From: Syncephalis fuscata | Taxonomy: Eukaryota; Zoopagomycota; Zoopagomycetes; Zoopagales; Piptocephalidaceae | Assembly (NCBI GenBank): GCA_025786725.1 | Contig: JAHLTZ010000110.1 | Span: 1-26,601 of the forward strand | Direction: 5' to 3' | Length of the DNA stretch: 26,601 nt | Shown: in pieces, positions 11,936 to 22,202 of the stretch | Numbering within the stretch: position 1 is the first letter of the stretch | How the letters are laid out: each line of letters begins with the position of its first letter | Translations under genes and position numbers: made by a program | Notes under the pieces: generated by a model | The model's database searches: none | Told to the model about the DNA's origin: nothing | Seen by the model: the letters and a program-made list of their open reading frames with translations, nothing else

Positions 11936-13092
11936 CTAAAATACTATTTTGTATTGTATGTATCTCTTCTTGACCTCTTCTTTTGATAATTCGTAGTCTT
12001 TGGTTTTAAGAATTATCTTGTACAATTTTCCAAGTACTCCCCAAAGGGTCTCGTTATAGTCATTGATTAGTGCTTTTTTCACACCTAAACTCAAATCTTT
12101 GGAGTTCAAATCAACACTGTCAGCATGAGACCTGTAGAATAGATATCCATTTTTATCTCCAACAAAGTCTAAATCAAATATCAGTGCCATTGTAATGCAG
12201 ACTAAAGTTCAATCAAACTTACTATGATCCATTTTGCTAGGCATCCAGCCTATTGTGCGCATGTATTGCAGACCTAATTGATACTATGTTATAATGCTTA
12301 TACTATTTGTGTGCCTGTTTACCTTTTGAAATTCGTTCAACATATTTCGTTGCAACTTCAATTGATATGTTTCCTCCTGCAAAGATATCTTCTAAGGCTG
12401 TGCCGCCATCGCTTTGGGTGCCCAAAAAGCATTCAAGCTTGAACTTGGGCTCAAATACTCGCTGTTTAGGTCCAGATACATATTCAGTACCTTCATAAAG
12501 CCCTGGATGCGTTTGTGAAAGCTCATAAGCATCCTGTTGTTATTCAAGCACGTTAGCAATAGTCCAATATTAAATGTGAACATACCTTAAAGAATCGGAA
12601 ACTTGGTGCTTTTACTTCGTCATCTCCGCAAATAAATTGAACTTTGCTGTTGCCTAGTCTTGATCTAGTTACAATATAACCACTTTCGTGATAGGATGCT
12701 TTTTCAATAAAAAGACCTGATATGCCGAATGCATCGTATACTCTTAGTTTTCCTTTAAATATTTCATTAACTAATGTGATTTTGAAATTTTAAAATAAAA
12801 ATACAGATTTAGGTTAGAATACAAGTTTAGTATTGTCTTTCAATCTCATTGAGATTGATTTGACGGCATAGCCGACTTGATATTGTATCATACCGTCAAA
12901 CCTTCGGATGGTTGATTCTTTCTGTCCTAAATGTTCCTTGCGCTTGTTTATTACATCCTGAATCTCTTGAGGTACTACGACAGATGATGCAACAGATGCT
13001 GAATCAGGTGGTGGGGTAGCATTTATGGCGGATACTAGTGTCGATGCAGCAACCACGAGAGCAATGAGAGGCTTGGGATTGGAAATTATCAT
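11936..13092 (-). CDS. Secreted protein with degenerate protein-kinase-like fold
   Basis: A signal peptide (PLIALVVAASTLVSAINA) starts the protein. Proposed exons 13092-12894, 12770-12586, 12533-12323, 12273-12223 and 12168-11936 join in frame to 292 residues. The middle part resembles a protein-kinase domain: GKLRVYDAFGISGLFIEKAS as a degenerate N-lobe, then TALEDIFAGG, then an alpha-E-like helix KYVERISKGLQYMRTIGW followed by PSKMDHNF where HRDxKxxN is expected. The HRD aspartate context and a clear DFG are missing, so it is probably a pseudokinase. The first intron (124 nt) and the fourth intron are the least certain: the donor at 12222 can pair with an acceptor giving 54 nt (used here) or 21 nt. 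It lies next to microexon gene B in the same orientation. The kinase reading is an inference from pattern. Confidence 0.55.
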
Positions 13093-14249
13093 GGCAATTT
13101 TTAATCGTTTGACAAGGATAGCAAGTTATATATTTTATGTAAAAGTGGAATTTGTAAAATGCCTCTAGAGATAGCAGTATAAGCGAAGTGTGTATAGGAA
13201 ATACACGGCAACAGATGGTCAAACTATGGACATTTTATAGCAAATTTGAAAAACTGTAGCTGATTAATTATCCAGCATAGAAGATAATGCGGATGTGCCA
13301 CATATAAAAATAGCTGAATTCAAAACGGCTGCAACATCGACTGCAGCTCAAAAAGGCAATCTACATAATGATAGGAAAAATAAATGAGCTGAGACTGCTA
13401 GCACATCAATCGTAGACCAAAAAGGTAAATTTGTGTACGATTATGTATGGGTGTACCAGACTTGGAACTACTACAAGTAAATATAGGTTTCAACTCTACA
13501 TGGTTTGATTGTCAAGCGATTTGCATATAGCTTTTAGAAACATTCATTCCGGTTTAAAAATAGAAAACAAGCATTCAAAACAATGATAGTTATTGTGGGA
13601 TCCCATGTTCAATGGTTATAGAAATACCACAATTATGTACGTATGTTTTGAACAACTATTGCTTACAGCTTCATTTAGATATAGCCTTCATTGCCGTTGT
13701 ATGTAGATTGTGATGGCTCTCGGCGCATATTGAACATATTCACGACTAAGATAATGTTTACAGCAAGGTACTATTTACTAATGTAATATTTTTGCATAGC
13801 TATTTTACGAGTGATTGTATCAACTATAGCATTATTAATGCATTGCCATGTCCGCAGTTATAGTCTAGCAGATTATAAATCAATAAATTATATAAGTAAT
13901 CGCATATTGCAATTATTTTTATAAAATTATATACATGACTATTGCCATATCATCACTGAATTATAATCATAGTATCTCATTTGATATCAGTAAATTCGTA
14001 ATGTGAAATTTAAAAAAGGGATTTAGAGTGCTGGCCCAAGCCAATTATTTAGTATTAATCGCAAATAAAACTAGCCATTATCAATTCAGGCGCACAATAT
14101 CCACAGTAAAATAATGTTTAGCTACAATAAAAAGATTAACTACGATACTTTGATCAGCAAATGTCTGCTAATTTCATATAGTCAATTAACTTTAATAATA
14201 TAATAAATCTACTGATTGAAAGCTGAATAAACCAGAGCATTGGCTGGAA
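13093..14249. other. Intergenic region, including the 3' flank of microexon gene B
   Basis: No gene could be supported. The right part (about 14200-14249) carries the sequence conserved with 1650-1703 downstream of gene A (minus strand CCAATGCTCTGGTTTAT), read here as a 3' untranslated exon of gene B. Confidence 0.5.
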
Positions 14250-14374
14250 CTTGATATACGTACATAGACTAAAAGACAGATATTGAATAACCTTGAGTTT
14301 TTTGAATATATACCTAAACATGGTAAACTAAATGCTCAATTACTCTGGCAGCTTTAATGTTTTGGAATCATAGA

Positions 14375-17248
14375 TTATTCTAATATATAATTAAATACAA
14401 TGTTTTGCACAAAATTAGTGTATAAGCAATTATACATAATGCCACCTACTGCCTATTAGTATCAAGTTGTTTATACGCACAGTACATAGTATATGATTAG
14501 CGTATATTTAGTTGCTACGTTATGCCACTTACAGTCTATTAATATTAGATTGTTAATACGCACAATTCGTAGTATTTGATTAGCGTATATTCAATTAATA
14601 TATAGCATCACTTACTTCCTATTGGTATCAATTTGTTGTTAGATATAATATATAGTATGTATTATTAGTGAGTAATCAACTAATACAAAATAACACTTAC
14701 CGCCTGTTAATATTGAATAGTTAATATAAATGGTACATAAAACACAATTAGTAATTAGTTAATTAATGCAAAATGTAATTTACCGCCTATTAATATGATA
14801 TTGTTGATACGCGTAGCACACGGTGTGTAATTAGTGCATAATCAATTAATATAAACTATTACTTACATTCTATTAGTGTCAGGCCATTGGTATACATATG
14901 GTATATAAAGTGTAATGAGTGCATATCCTACTAGTATACAATGTCACTTACTTCCTATTAATATTAAAATATTAAATATGTATAGCTAATTAATATATGT
15001 TATCACTTACCAACTATTATAGCAAGTTGTTTGTAATATAATACATAGTATATAATTAATGTATAGTTAATTGATATACAATAACACTTACCACCTATTA
15101 CATTAAATTTTCAATACGCATATAATACATTATATAGTTGGTACATAATGAAACAGTATAAAAATCCTTACAAACTATTAATATTGAGTTGTCAGATATG
15201 CGCATTGCATAGCATGCAATTAGTGTATGAACTGTTGATATACAATGGCACTTACTGCCTATTGATATTAAATTATTTATGCCCACAGTATACAATATAC
15301 GATTAGTGCCCACTCAATTTATTTATAATAACACTTACCAACTATTAATATTGAGTTGTCAAATACGCGCATTATATAGCATGCAATTAGTGTATGTTTA
15401 GTTAATATACAGCACTGCTTACAAACTATTAATATTATGTTATTAAAGGCAATTGTATTTGATTAGCGCATAGTTAAAGCGTATAAAATAGCACTCACCG
15501 CCTATAAATATTAAATTTTTGGCAAAAGCATTGTATAAAATTTAATTAGTATAGAACTGATCAATATACAATGGCACCTACAATCTATTATATTAGATTT
15601 TGATACACCCATATAGTATATAATTAGTTTGTGCATAATCAATACATAGTTCCACTTACACCCTATGGATATTGAGTTGTTGGCAAAATTAGTAAACAAA
15701 GTATAGTTAGTACAAAGCTAGCTAGCTTGAAATGTCACTTACAGGCTATTATATTAAATTTAAATAAATAAAATACAGTTAGTACATAGCTAATTAGTAT
15801 GCAGCCTCACTTACGTCCTATTAATATTATTTTGTTGATAGATATAGCAGGCAACATGCAGTTAGTGTTTAGTTGATTATTATGAAATATTACTTACCAA
15901 CTATTAACATTATAATATCGATATTCACAGTACATAGCATTTAATTAGTGCATAGACAATTAGTATACAATTTCACTTACCGGCTATTAGTATCGATTTG
16001 TTGATGCACATAGTACATAGCATGCAATTAGTAATTAGTTAGTTAATATACAATTTCACTTACGGGCTAATAGTATTAAGTTATTGATACAGATGGCACA
16101 TAGTATACATTTAGTATGTAATCAATCAATGCACAATGTCAATTACCTCCTATTAATATTGATTTTTGGTACAAAAAGTACATTGCTTAACTCATGATTA
16201 GGTAGTGTAAAATTCCACTTACTAACTATTAATATTAAGTTATTAATATATAAGATGTGTAAGATTTGGTTAGTTTATAACTAATTGAGCTAAACTATTA
16301 CTCACGAGCTATTAATATTAAGTTAAGTACAGTGAATATATTTTAAGCAATTATAAACAAACTAATATGCAACTTCACTTACGACCTATTATTATTATTA
16401 TGTTTTATATATATATAGTAAACGACATGCAATTAGTGAGCTGTCAGTTAATATAAAATAATACTTACCGGCTATTAGTATTGATTTGTTGATACACATA
16501 GTACATAGCATGCAATTAGCGTATGATCAATTGATACACAATATCACTTACGAGCTATTAATGTTAATTTGCCATATAAAAAATTGTAAATTAAATTGCT
16601 AATTAGCATACAATTCCACTTACTTTCTATCCATGTTAATTTAAGAAATAACATTAATGAGCAACTAGATTGTTAATCAACATACAACACCACTTACTCA
16701 CTATTAATGTTAATTTGACAAATAAGACAATAATCAATTAAAATCTTAATTAACATAAGATATCACTTACACCCTATTTGCATCAATTTAGGAAATAACA
16801 CTAGCGATCAATTAAATTGTTGATCAACATATAATACCACTTACATTCTAGTAAAGTTAATCCAGTGTATTATTATTATAAACATAGTATTTTATCCACT
16901 AGTTTATAGCAAACTTACTTTTGTCCAATGATGTTGCTTGAACTATTTTACATTAACAAATAATACCTAATTAATCTACAAATAGCTATTTATAACCAAA
17001 CCTACCGGCTGTTTACATGTGTTTATCATGTTTATTACGTAGATGGCAGCCTGCTGTAAGTATCAAAATAATGGTTCATGGTAATGGCTTACCCTCTAAT
17101 ACTGCCATTAGCCAAACATAATCCTATTGCATATTTATTGTAATTTTGACATACTACGACGAATTATAGATGGTTTAGCATCCGCTATATTTATATTGGC
17201 TACAAAAGCCACAAAGATAGTAAAGACGACGACAATAAAAAACTTCAT
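14375..17248 (-). CDS. Microexon gene B: secreted four-cysteine peptide built from thirty-three 3-nt exons
   Basis: Exon 1 (17248-17155) is 94 nt and phase 1, as in gene A, and encodes a paralogous signal peptide (shared TIFVA core and Asp-Ala cleavage context) ending in Arg-Arg at residues 30-31. Two 3-nt exons follow, then a 24-nt exon (16942-16919), then thirty-one more 3-nt exons; the last exon starts at 14379 and the TAA is 14377-14375. The frame is open throughout and predicts 73 residues. The region after Arg-Arg is basic and Pro/Gly-rich in its first half, and ends with four Cys spaced C-x4-C-x3-C-x3-C, the stop following one residue after the last Cys. The 222-nt CDS spans 2,874 bp and has 35 introns of 56-84 nt. 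The 24-nt exon could instead be 18 nt by an in-frame downstream acceptor. Function is unknown; it is a likely secreted, Kex2-processed peptide. Splicing is inferred from sequence only. Confidence 0.85.
14450..17095 (-). repeat. Array of intron plus 3-nt exon units in gene B
   Basis: The 3-nt exons in order of transcription start at 17095, 17008, then (after the 24-nt exon) 16847, 16773, 16700, 16626, 16554, 16471, 16385, 16308, 16225, 16149, 16066, 15983, 15900, 15817, 15745, 15662, 15584, 15501, 15425, 15341, 15258, 15174, 15094, 15013, 14954, 14869, 14786, 14703, 14618, 14535 and 14452; each runs two bases further down. Most donors are GTAAGT; variants are GTGAGT, GTAGGT, GTAAGC, GTAAGG, GTAATT and GTAAAT. 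Most acceptors end ATTAATAG or ATTATAG, one ATTAACAG. Many units are exactly 80 bp of intron plus 3 bp of exon. Confidence 0.85.
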
Positions 17249-17369
17249 GGTGATTTTACTTTGATGAAAAACAAGCAAAGCTAGTACTAATGTATATTTA
17301 GTATAAATTGGGTAGTAGTTAATGCTTAGCAAAATTGGAGTGTAGTGATAATATCACATACTATTACTT

Positions 17370-17400
17370 GTATTTTGTGAGCTATTTAAGTCTTTGATTA
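17370..17400 (-). promoter_or_regulatory. Core promoter of gene B, shared with gene A
   Basis: The minus strand carries CTTAAATAG (17390-17382) followed by CTCACAAAATA, about 134 nt before the ATG. This matches the element of gene A in sequence and position. Confidence 0.5.
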
Positions 17401-18468
17401 TGATGAGATAAGTTCAATATGGATTGTATGGAATATGCCATTAAGACGCAATGTGGGCCAATAATACACGTCTACACAATGTTTTGAAATATGTGTATGC
17501 TTATAAATTAATGACGTGTTAGTATACAGACTAACTCTTTGTCTTAACTTGTTCTGCATTTAGACAATCAATAAGACAATACCAACTACACAATACATAT
17601 GTGATATAAATAAACAAGCCAATCTGCATTGTGCTTTGCATAGTACGACAATGCCACAACAAAGGTCGGATGGGTTTTATAGGAACAATGACGACAGTGT
17701 TACTGTTTTCTGTTCTCAATTTTTTCAAAAAAACCCAACAGTAAATATTTGCATACAATTTAAACAAAGAACGCTAGATCGCAGCGAATCTAAAACATTG
17801 TAACTGTTTACAAATTTATACTATTATATATAATTTATCTTTAACCTATTCAATTATAAAAATGTTTGGATTATTTCACGTACAAATCAAATTTGATGCT
17901 ATGGCTGTTACTATAAAATAAATATTTATTAAATTTATAAATGTATTACATTTGAGCACATCGTTGCACATATCGTGCCATTTCCGCCGTCTTAAACAAT
18001 ATATCTTTAAAATTATCTAGAGTTTGTTTCACGGTAAGCATTATTTGTAGTGTGGTATACACGATATTTTAACAATAAAGCAATTTGCACAATCACGAGT
18101 GTCAGTGATTGTTTATACGTGAGACAGCCTATATTTATCCAATTGCAGACAACATAATTTGCAGATACTAGGTTACAAACACTGTATAGTTTCAAACAAA
18201 TACTAACAGTTTGAGTACACAATAATAGTGAACCATATATAGAACAGTGATCATACAGGGCCTGGCTAATTTTCAACGCTTCTATAAAGTGATTATGACA
18301 ACAAAGGAACAACAAGCAATAGAAAAAAATAAAGATTTGTGGAATTCAATCTGCAGTCACATATCCAATATAATAGAAAAGTAGACTGAAGGAATATAGC
18401 ATTGAGTGTGCAATCCATATTGGATCGAATCTTTAGCAATAGTCATCGAAAACTATAAAATTCTAAAA
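17401..18468. other. Intergenic region with unassigned hydrophobic open frames
   Basis: Two minus-strand open frames (18315-18013, 100 codons; 17767-17531, 78 codons) are hydrophobic and Cys-rich but match no family I recognise and have no convincing splice partners. They are not called as genes. Confidence 0.4.
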
Positions 18469-18595
18469 GGTAACACGAGTCGATTGGCCTGTGCCCATCA
18501 TTCCTCTATTAATCGAGACATCGGATGTTACCGCTAATGCCTAAAAAGATGGATTGTGTTTTATAGCTGGACTAGCCTTGTCCACATCTTTTTTT
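18469..18595 (+). ncRNA. Candidate structured RNA with two hairpins and a terminal T run
   Basis: GGTAACA (18469-18475) pairs perfectly with TGTTACC (18526-18532), and inside it TCGATT (18480-18485) pairs with AATCGA (18511-18516). A second hairpin pairs AAAAAGATG (18543-18551) with CATCTTTTT (18585-18593) and ends in a T run, like an RNA polymerase III stop. A TATAAAA lies just upstream (18455-18461). Two hairpins around a single-stranded hinge resemble an H/ACA-type layout, but no box is clear. It may instead be part of the leader of the following gene. Confidence 0.3.
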
Positions 18596-18627
18596 ACCTT
18601 TAACACAGCGAGTTTTTTACTGTCTCA

Positions 18628-20055
18628 ATGAACGCGCGTCTGCACTGTCCTGTTCACGGTTTCCACACTATTCTATGCGACGCAGATGGACAACGCCGTG
18701 TAGCTGCATCTCCGCCCAGAGCAGTGCCCTATCCCGTTCTCATTCCTGATGCGTCACCGCGACGTGCATCATCCCATGTTCAGGCCAATGACGAACCATT
18801 ATCTTCGTCCTATTCACCTTCTCGTTCAAGGTACAAGGGACAACTTATGGCGGGTATTGGCCGTGCAACATCACTATCATTTCATAGTAGTGGTATGAGT
18901 AGCGAGGACCGTGTCCAAAAGGCTATACAGTATGCAGTTGATAACGGCGAAAACACGGTCGATTTGAGGTAACTAGTCCTTATAATATACTATATGTGGT
19001 TTATTGACCAGCAATATCTATACCATCAACGCATAACAATGACAGTGGTTCGTTTTCTTTACAAGATACTGATCGTATTCGTGTGTTGCCATCGGATATT
19101 GGCGAATTACGTCATCTGACAGTGTTGCCGCCGATGCATTGCGAATCAGACCACAAATCATCAAATGGATTACAATTATTTTTAGGATTCAATCTACTTA
19201 AAGATCTGCCTATTGAATTATATGATCTTCGCAATTTAACGGTGCTTGGATTGCGTAGGTCAAGCATGATTTGGCTGTTAATTGTTATTAATTGTATGTA
19301 TTTATTTAGAAAATAACCAATTGGCAGAACTTTCGTTTCGTATTCGACAATTGACTAAACTAGAACGTTTGAATCTAGGCGGAAATCAATTGGTGAGTTA
19401 CAGCCTATTAATGTAATAATATCATGGTCCAATATTAAGCGTTAAATAATAGGAAACACTGCCAGGAGAACTATTATGGCTACCCAGTTTACGTAGTCTT
19501 ACCGTACTCCCCAATCCACTACGCTCTTATTCCGCACTCAATAAGCGACAGCAAGAATTACAGGTACATTGGCCATCATGGCCCTGTCTTCTTCCAGCGT
19601 GGATTGTGCAGCTAAACGTCCAATGGGTATGCTTACGTTGGGAACCGCTACCAACTTTAACGGAACTATGTGCGCGTCAAGCGCTTATTTATCCCGATGA
19701 TTTAAACGCTATACGGCACTGTATGCCAGGACGTATTCGAGATATGCTCGATGAGGGAATGCATCGACGCTGTATTGCCTGTGGTCTATTTTTTCTACGT
19801 GCTGGTGTCAAGATGATACTTTGGCTTGATTATCTCGGTGCTCGTGAATTGCCGTTTCTTTTCCGCTTCTGTTCTGTGGCATGTTTGGAGAAACCAGGTG
19901 AATTACAAACTCGTCTAGAACGAGACTTTTCCCGTCAAATTACAGCATCGTCGTCGTCGACATCATCAGTATCTAATAATGGTTATAATCGCCATAACAA
20001 TAATGAGCCACATCATCATCATCATAATCATCATCATAATCCAATGGAGCTTTAA
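18628..20055 (+). CDS. Leucine-rich repeat protein, LRRC58-like
   Basis: Exons 18628-18968, 19046-19254, 19310-19392 and 19453-20055 join in frame to about 411 residues. After a basic, Ser/Pro-rich N-terminus come leucine-rich repeats (RVLPSDIGELRHLTVL, LKDLPIELYDLRNLTVLGL, NNQLAELSFRIRQLTKLERL, NLGGNQLETLPGELLWLPSL). A Cys-containing C-terminal domain follows, with CIACGLFF, a W-L-D-Y segment and LPFLFRFCSVACL. The CxxCG plus CSxxC layout after LRRs recalls LRRC58 and fungal relatives. The tail is rich in Ser, Asn and His (HHHHHNHHHN). Between two repeats a non-LRR insert (PPMHCESDHKSSNGLQ) looks intron-like, but removing it between the nearest GT and AG breaks the frame, so it is kept as coding. 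The molecular role is unknown. Confidence 0.75.
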
Positions 20056-20117
20056 TTGCCTTAGTCGATGTATTAATAAACTTTAGTGTATTTTTCATTT
20101 ATTTTTTATTTGCTACT

Positions 20118-21366
20118 ATGAATGACACAGAATTGCCCGTTCAAGATAATAACGACTTCACACTTGTGACGAAACGTGGTCGACGTAATCGTAATAAGAA
20201 AATGAGCGCAGGTCAAGCTAATGACGACGAGGCAACAAGAAAAGCCAAAGCTTTTGGGCGGGCTAGTCAACGGATCGCTGAATTCTGGTAAGTGTACTGC
20301 GTGCAGATAGGCCAAAACTTATACGTCTATGGTTCTATTGTCACTCGATGGCATTTGAACTATCTAGCGATGAATTACGCCAAAGTGCTGTCTATGCTCA
20401 TTTACAAAGTAAGCCATCAACTGTAATAAGAGATCAGAACAAACGTTTAATGCAGTCTATTCAGCACTCTTTAAAAATGAACTAAATCATACATTACCAC
20501 GATATCTACTTGTCTATGGACTTGGTTCGATGATGACATCGAGAGAAGCATGCCGCCAGCTAGCATTATGTCAATTATTGGCTGAGCACCTCAAGGTAGC
20601 ATACTATACACTTGATTAAAGCCATTTCATCAACTACTGATTGTATCTATCTACTAGTTGCCCGCCAACAGTGTCCGAGGATATGATCCTATTTGGACAG
20701 TAGAAGATTGTACACTATTTAAGAATTGTGGATTCGGATGTATTGAACAGAATGAAGCAAGTCAATTTATTCATATCCATTGGATGGACTAACTAATATA
20801 TGCTATGATGTATACAGCGTGGCTATTGTTCACTAGCCGACTGTACTCTCGTTTATATGCCGCACTGTCCCAAAGGTCTATACGAGAATGTATTGGCTGC
20901 AAATTGGCACCCCGATCGATTTACGCATTTAATTCTACTTGGTAATTGTCTTGAAACCTATATTGCACGGTAAATATACGTTTACATTTATAACATTATT
21001 TATTAATATTAATACGTATAGATTAACTAAAACACAGTTACATAAAGAACTGCCACATGCTGAACAAATATCCTTTTTGTATGCAACTTGCATCAATTAA
21101 TAGATATTCTCTGTATTTCTTAACAATAACACGCCTGTAACTTATTAGTTATGCGATATATTCAGTTAAAGCGGACACGCCAAGACTCTAATGACTATAC
21201 ATCAGACATGTTGGAAGAGGATAAACGACAATTTGATGATAACCATCGTGCATTTAGTGAATTATGTCTACAATGGCCTGATCCACAACGATTATCAGAT
21301 AAAGAACAAGAGATCGACTGGAATCTACCAGTCAATGCTATCGATGATCCAGAGTTAATTAATTAA
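20118..21366 (+). CDS. SRR1-domain protein (Ber1/SRR1 family)
   Basis: Exons 20118-20287, 20368-20408, 20456-20595, 20658-20756, 20818-20969, 21022-21078 and a last exon of about 21149-21366. The N-terminus is basic (VTKRGRRNRNKK). The SRR1 domain is clear: YLLVYGLGSMMTSREACRQL, LCQLLAEHL, GYDPIWTVEDCTLFKNCGFG, CTLVYMPHCPKGLYENVLAANW and LILLGNCLETYIARL. SRR1-like proteins are linked to haem and microtubule or clock phenotypes, with no defined biochemistry. Intron 4 has a GC donor (GCAAGT at 20757). The last junction is one base out of frame with canonical sites (donor at 21079, acceptor ending 21148), although the C-terminal frame (HRAFSELCLQWPDP) looks genuine. The first intron (80 nt) is also open in one frame. 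It starts 62 bp after the LRR gene. Confidence 0.8.
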
Positions 21367-21495
21367 TCTGCATTATTATTAATAAATAGACATTTGTATA
21401 AACCATTCAATCAGCTATTTATGAATTAATTGCAATGATGTTAAATCTTCTTTACTAAATTGTAAGAATCAATCATTTGCATAATGAATACGCCA

Positions 21496-21938
21496 TTATT
21501 TCTTGTTCCTATTTAATAAATACGCGTGTAAATAAATACATATATATATAGAATACGTGTAGTAATAGTGTTACTTACAAGGTCCAGACGCTAGCTATTA
21601 ACGAGAATAAATCGATCGACATAAAGGGTCAGCACGCTGTATTACAATCAATAGTAAGACTTACCAAAGAATGGAAGGCCAAAGCCAACTGCGCAATAAG
21701 TAGTGAATTTCACGGCTAGACCAAACTTGTTCTTGGTAGAGAAGGGCAGATTCTACGCGTAGATGATCAATAGCACGCGATAAATAGATCAGATCACGTA
21801 TAGTCTAATTGAAGTATCACTTACTTGTCCGTGGGTGTTCTCAGCGTGGAACATACGGCGCTGCACTTGTCCACGAGTAACGGGAGAAGTCGCCATAACG
21901 GCGCGACGCATAACTGGACGAGCAGCAAGAGCAAGCAT
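21496..21938 (-). CDS. COX8: Cytochrome c oxidase subunit Cox8/COX7C
   Basis: Small nuclear-encoded subunit of mitochondrial cytochrome c oxidase. Four exons (21938-21825, 21752-21665, 21594-21579, 21508-21496) join in frame to 76 residues. An Arg-rich presequence (ARPVMRRAVMATSPVTRGQV, then QRRMFHAE) precedes the mature signature NLPFSTKNKFGLAVKF and one membrane helix (TTYCAVGFGLPFFASVW). The chain ends NKK, like the Lys-rich end of animal COX7C. If the last intron (donor GTAAGT, 21578-21573) were retained, the protein would stop after TL. It converges on the SRR1 gene, whose stop lies 129 bp away. Confidence 0.9.
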
Positions 21939-22202
21939 AGTGGAGTGATGTGGTGCAGTTGCACGAGTGTTGTTAATAGACGACTGGAGTATTGAAAAAG
22001 AGAATCCGGCAAATAACGGAAAGGAGAAAGAAAGATGATCAATTTAGAAGCATGAATTTTAATTAGTTAATTAACATTAACAACATTTATATAGATAGTA
22101 TTGCATAACCACTTTAATTTATTTCCCCTTTCTTAATTAAAAGCAAAGGCGCCTTTATTCAATAATGGTGGCGATTATGTTGTGGAAATTGTTTGTTTAT
22201 AT

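Noticed and set aside
14444-17005. Recursive splicing with zero-length exons
   Set aside because: Recursive sites need AG directly joined to GT. Here three nucleotides always lie between acceptor and donor, and they make coding sense.
17531-17767. 78-codon minus-strand frame with a possible signal sequence
   Set aside because: The hydrophobic part begins at an internal Met and is followed at once by a stop; no downstream exon was found.
18013-18315. 100-codon hydrophobic minus-strand frame
   Set aside because: Low-complexity, Cys/Leu-rich composition in AT-rich DNA, with no splice partners or recognised domain.
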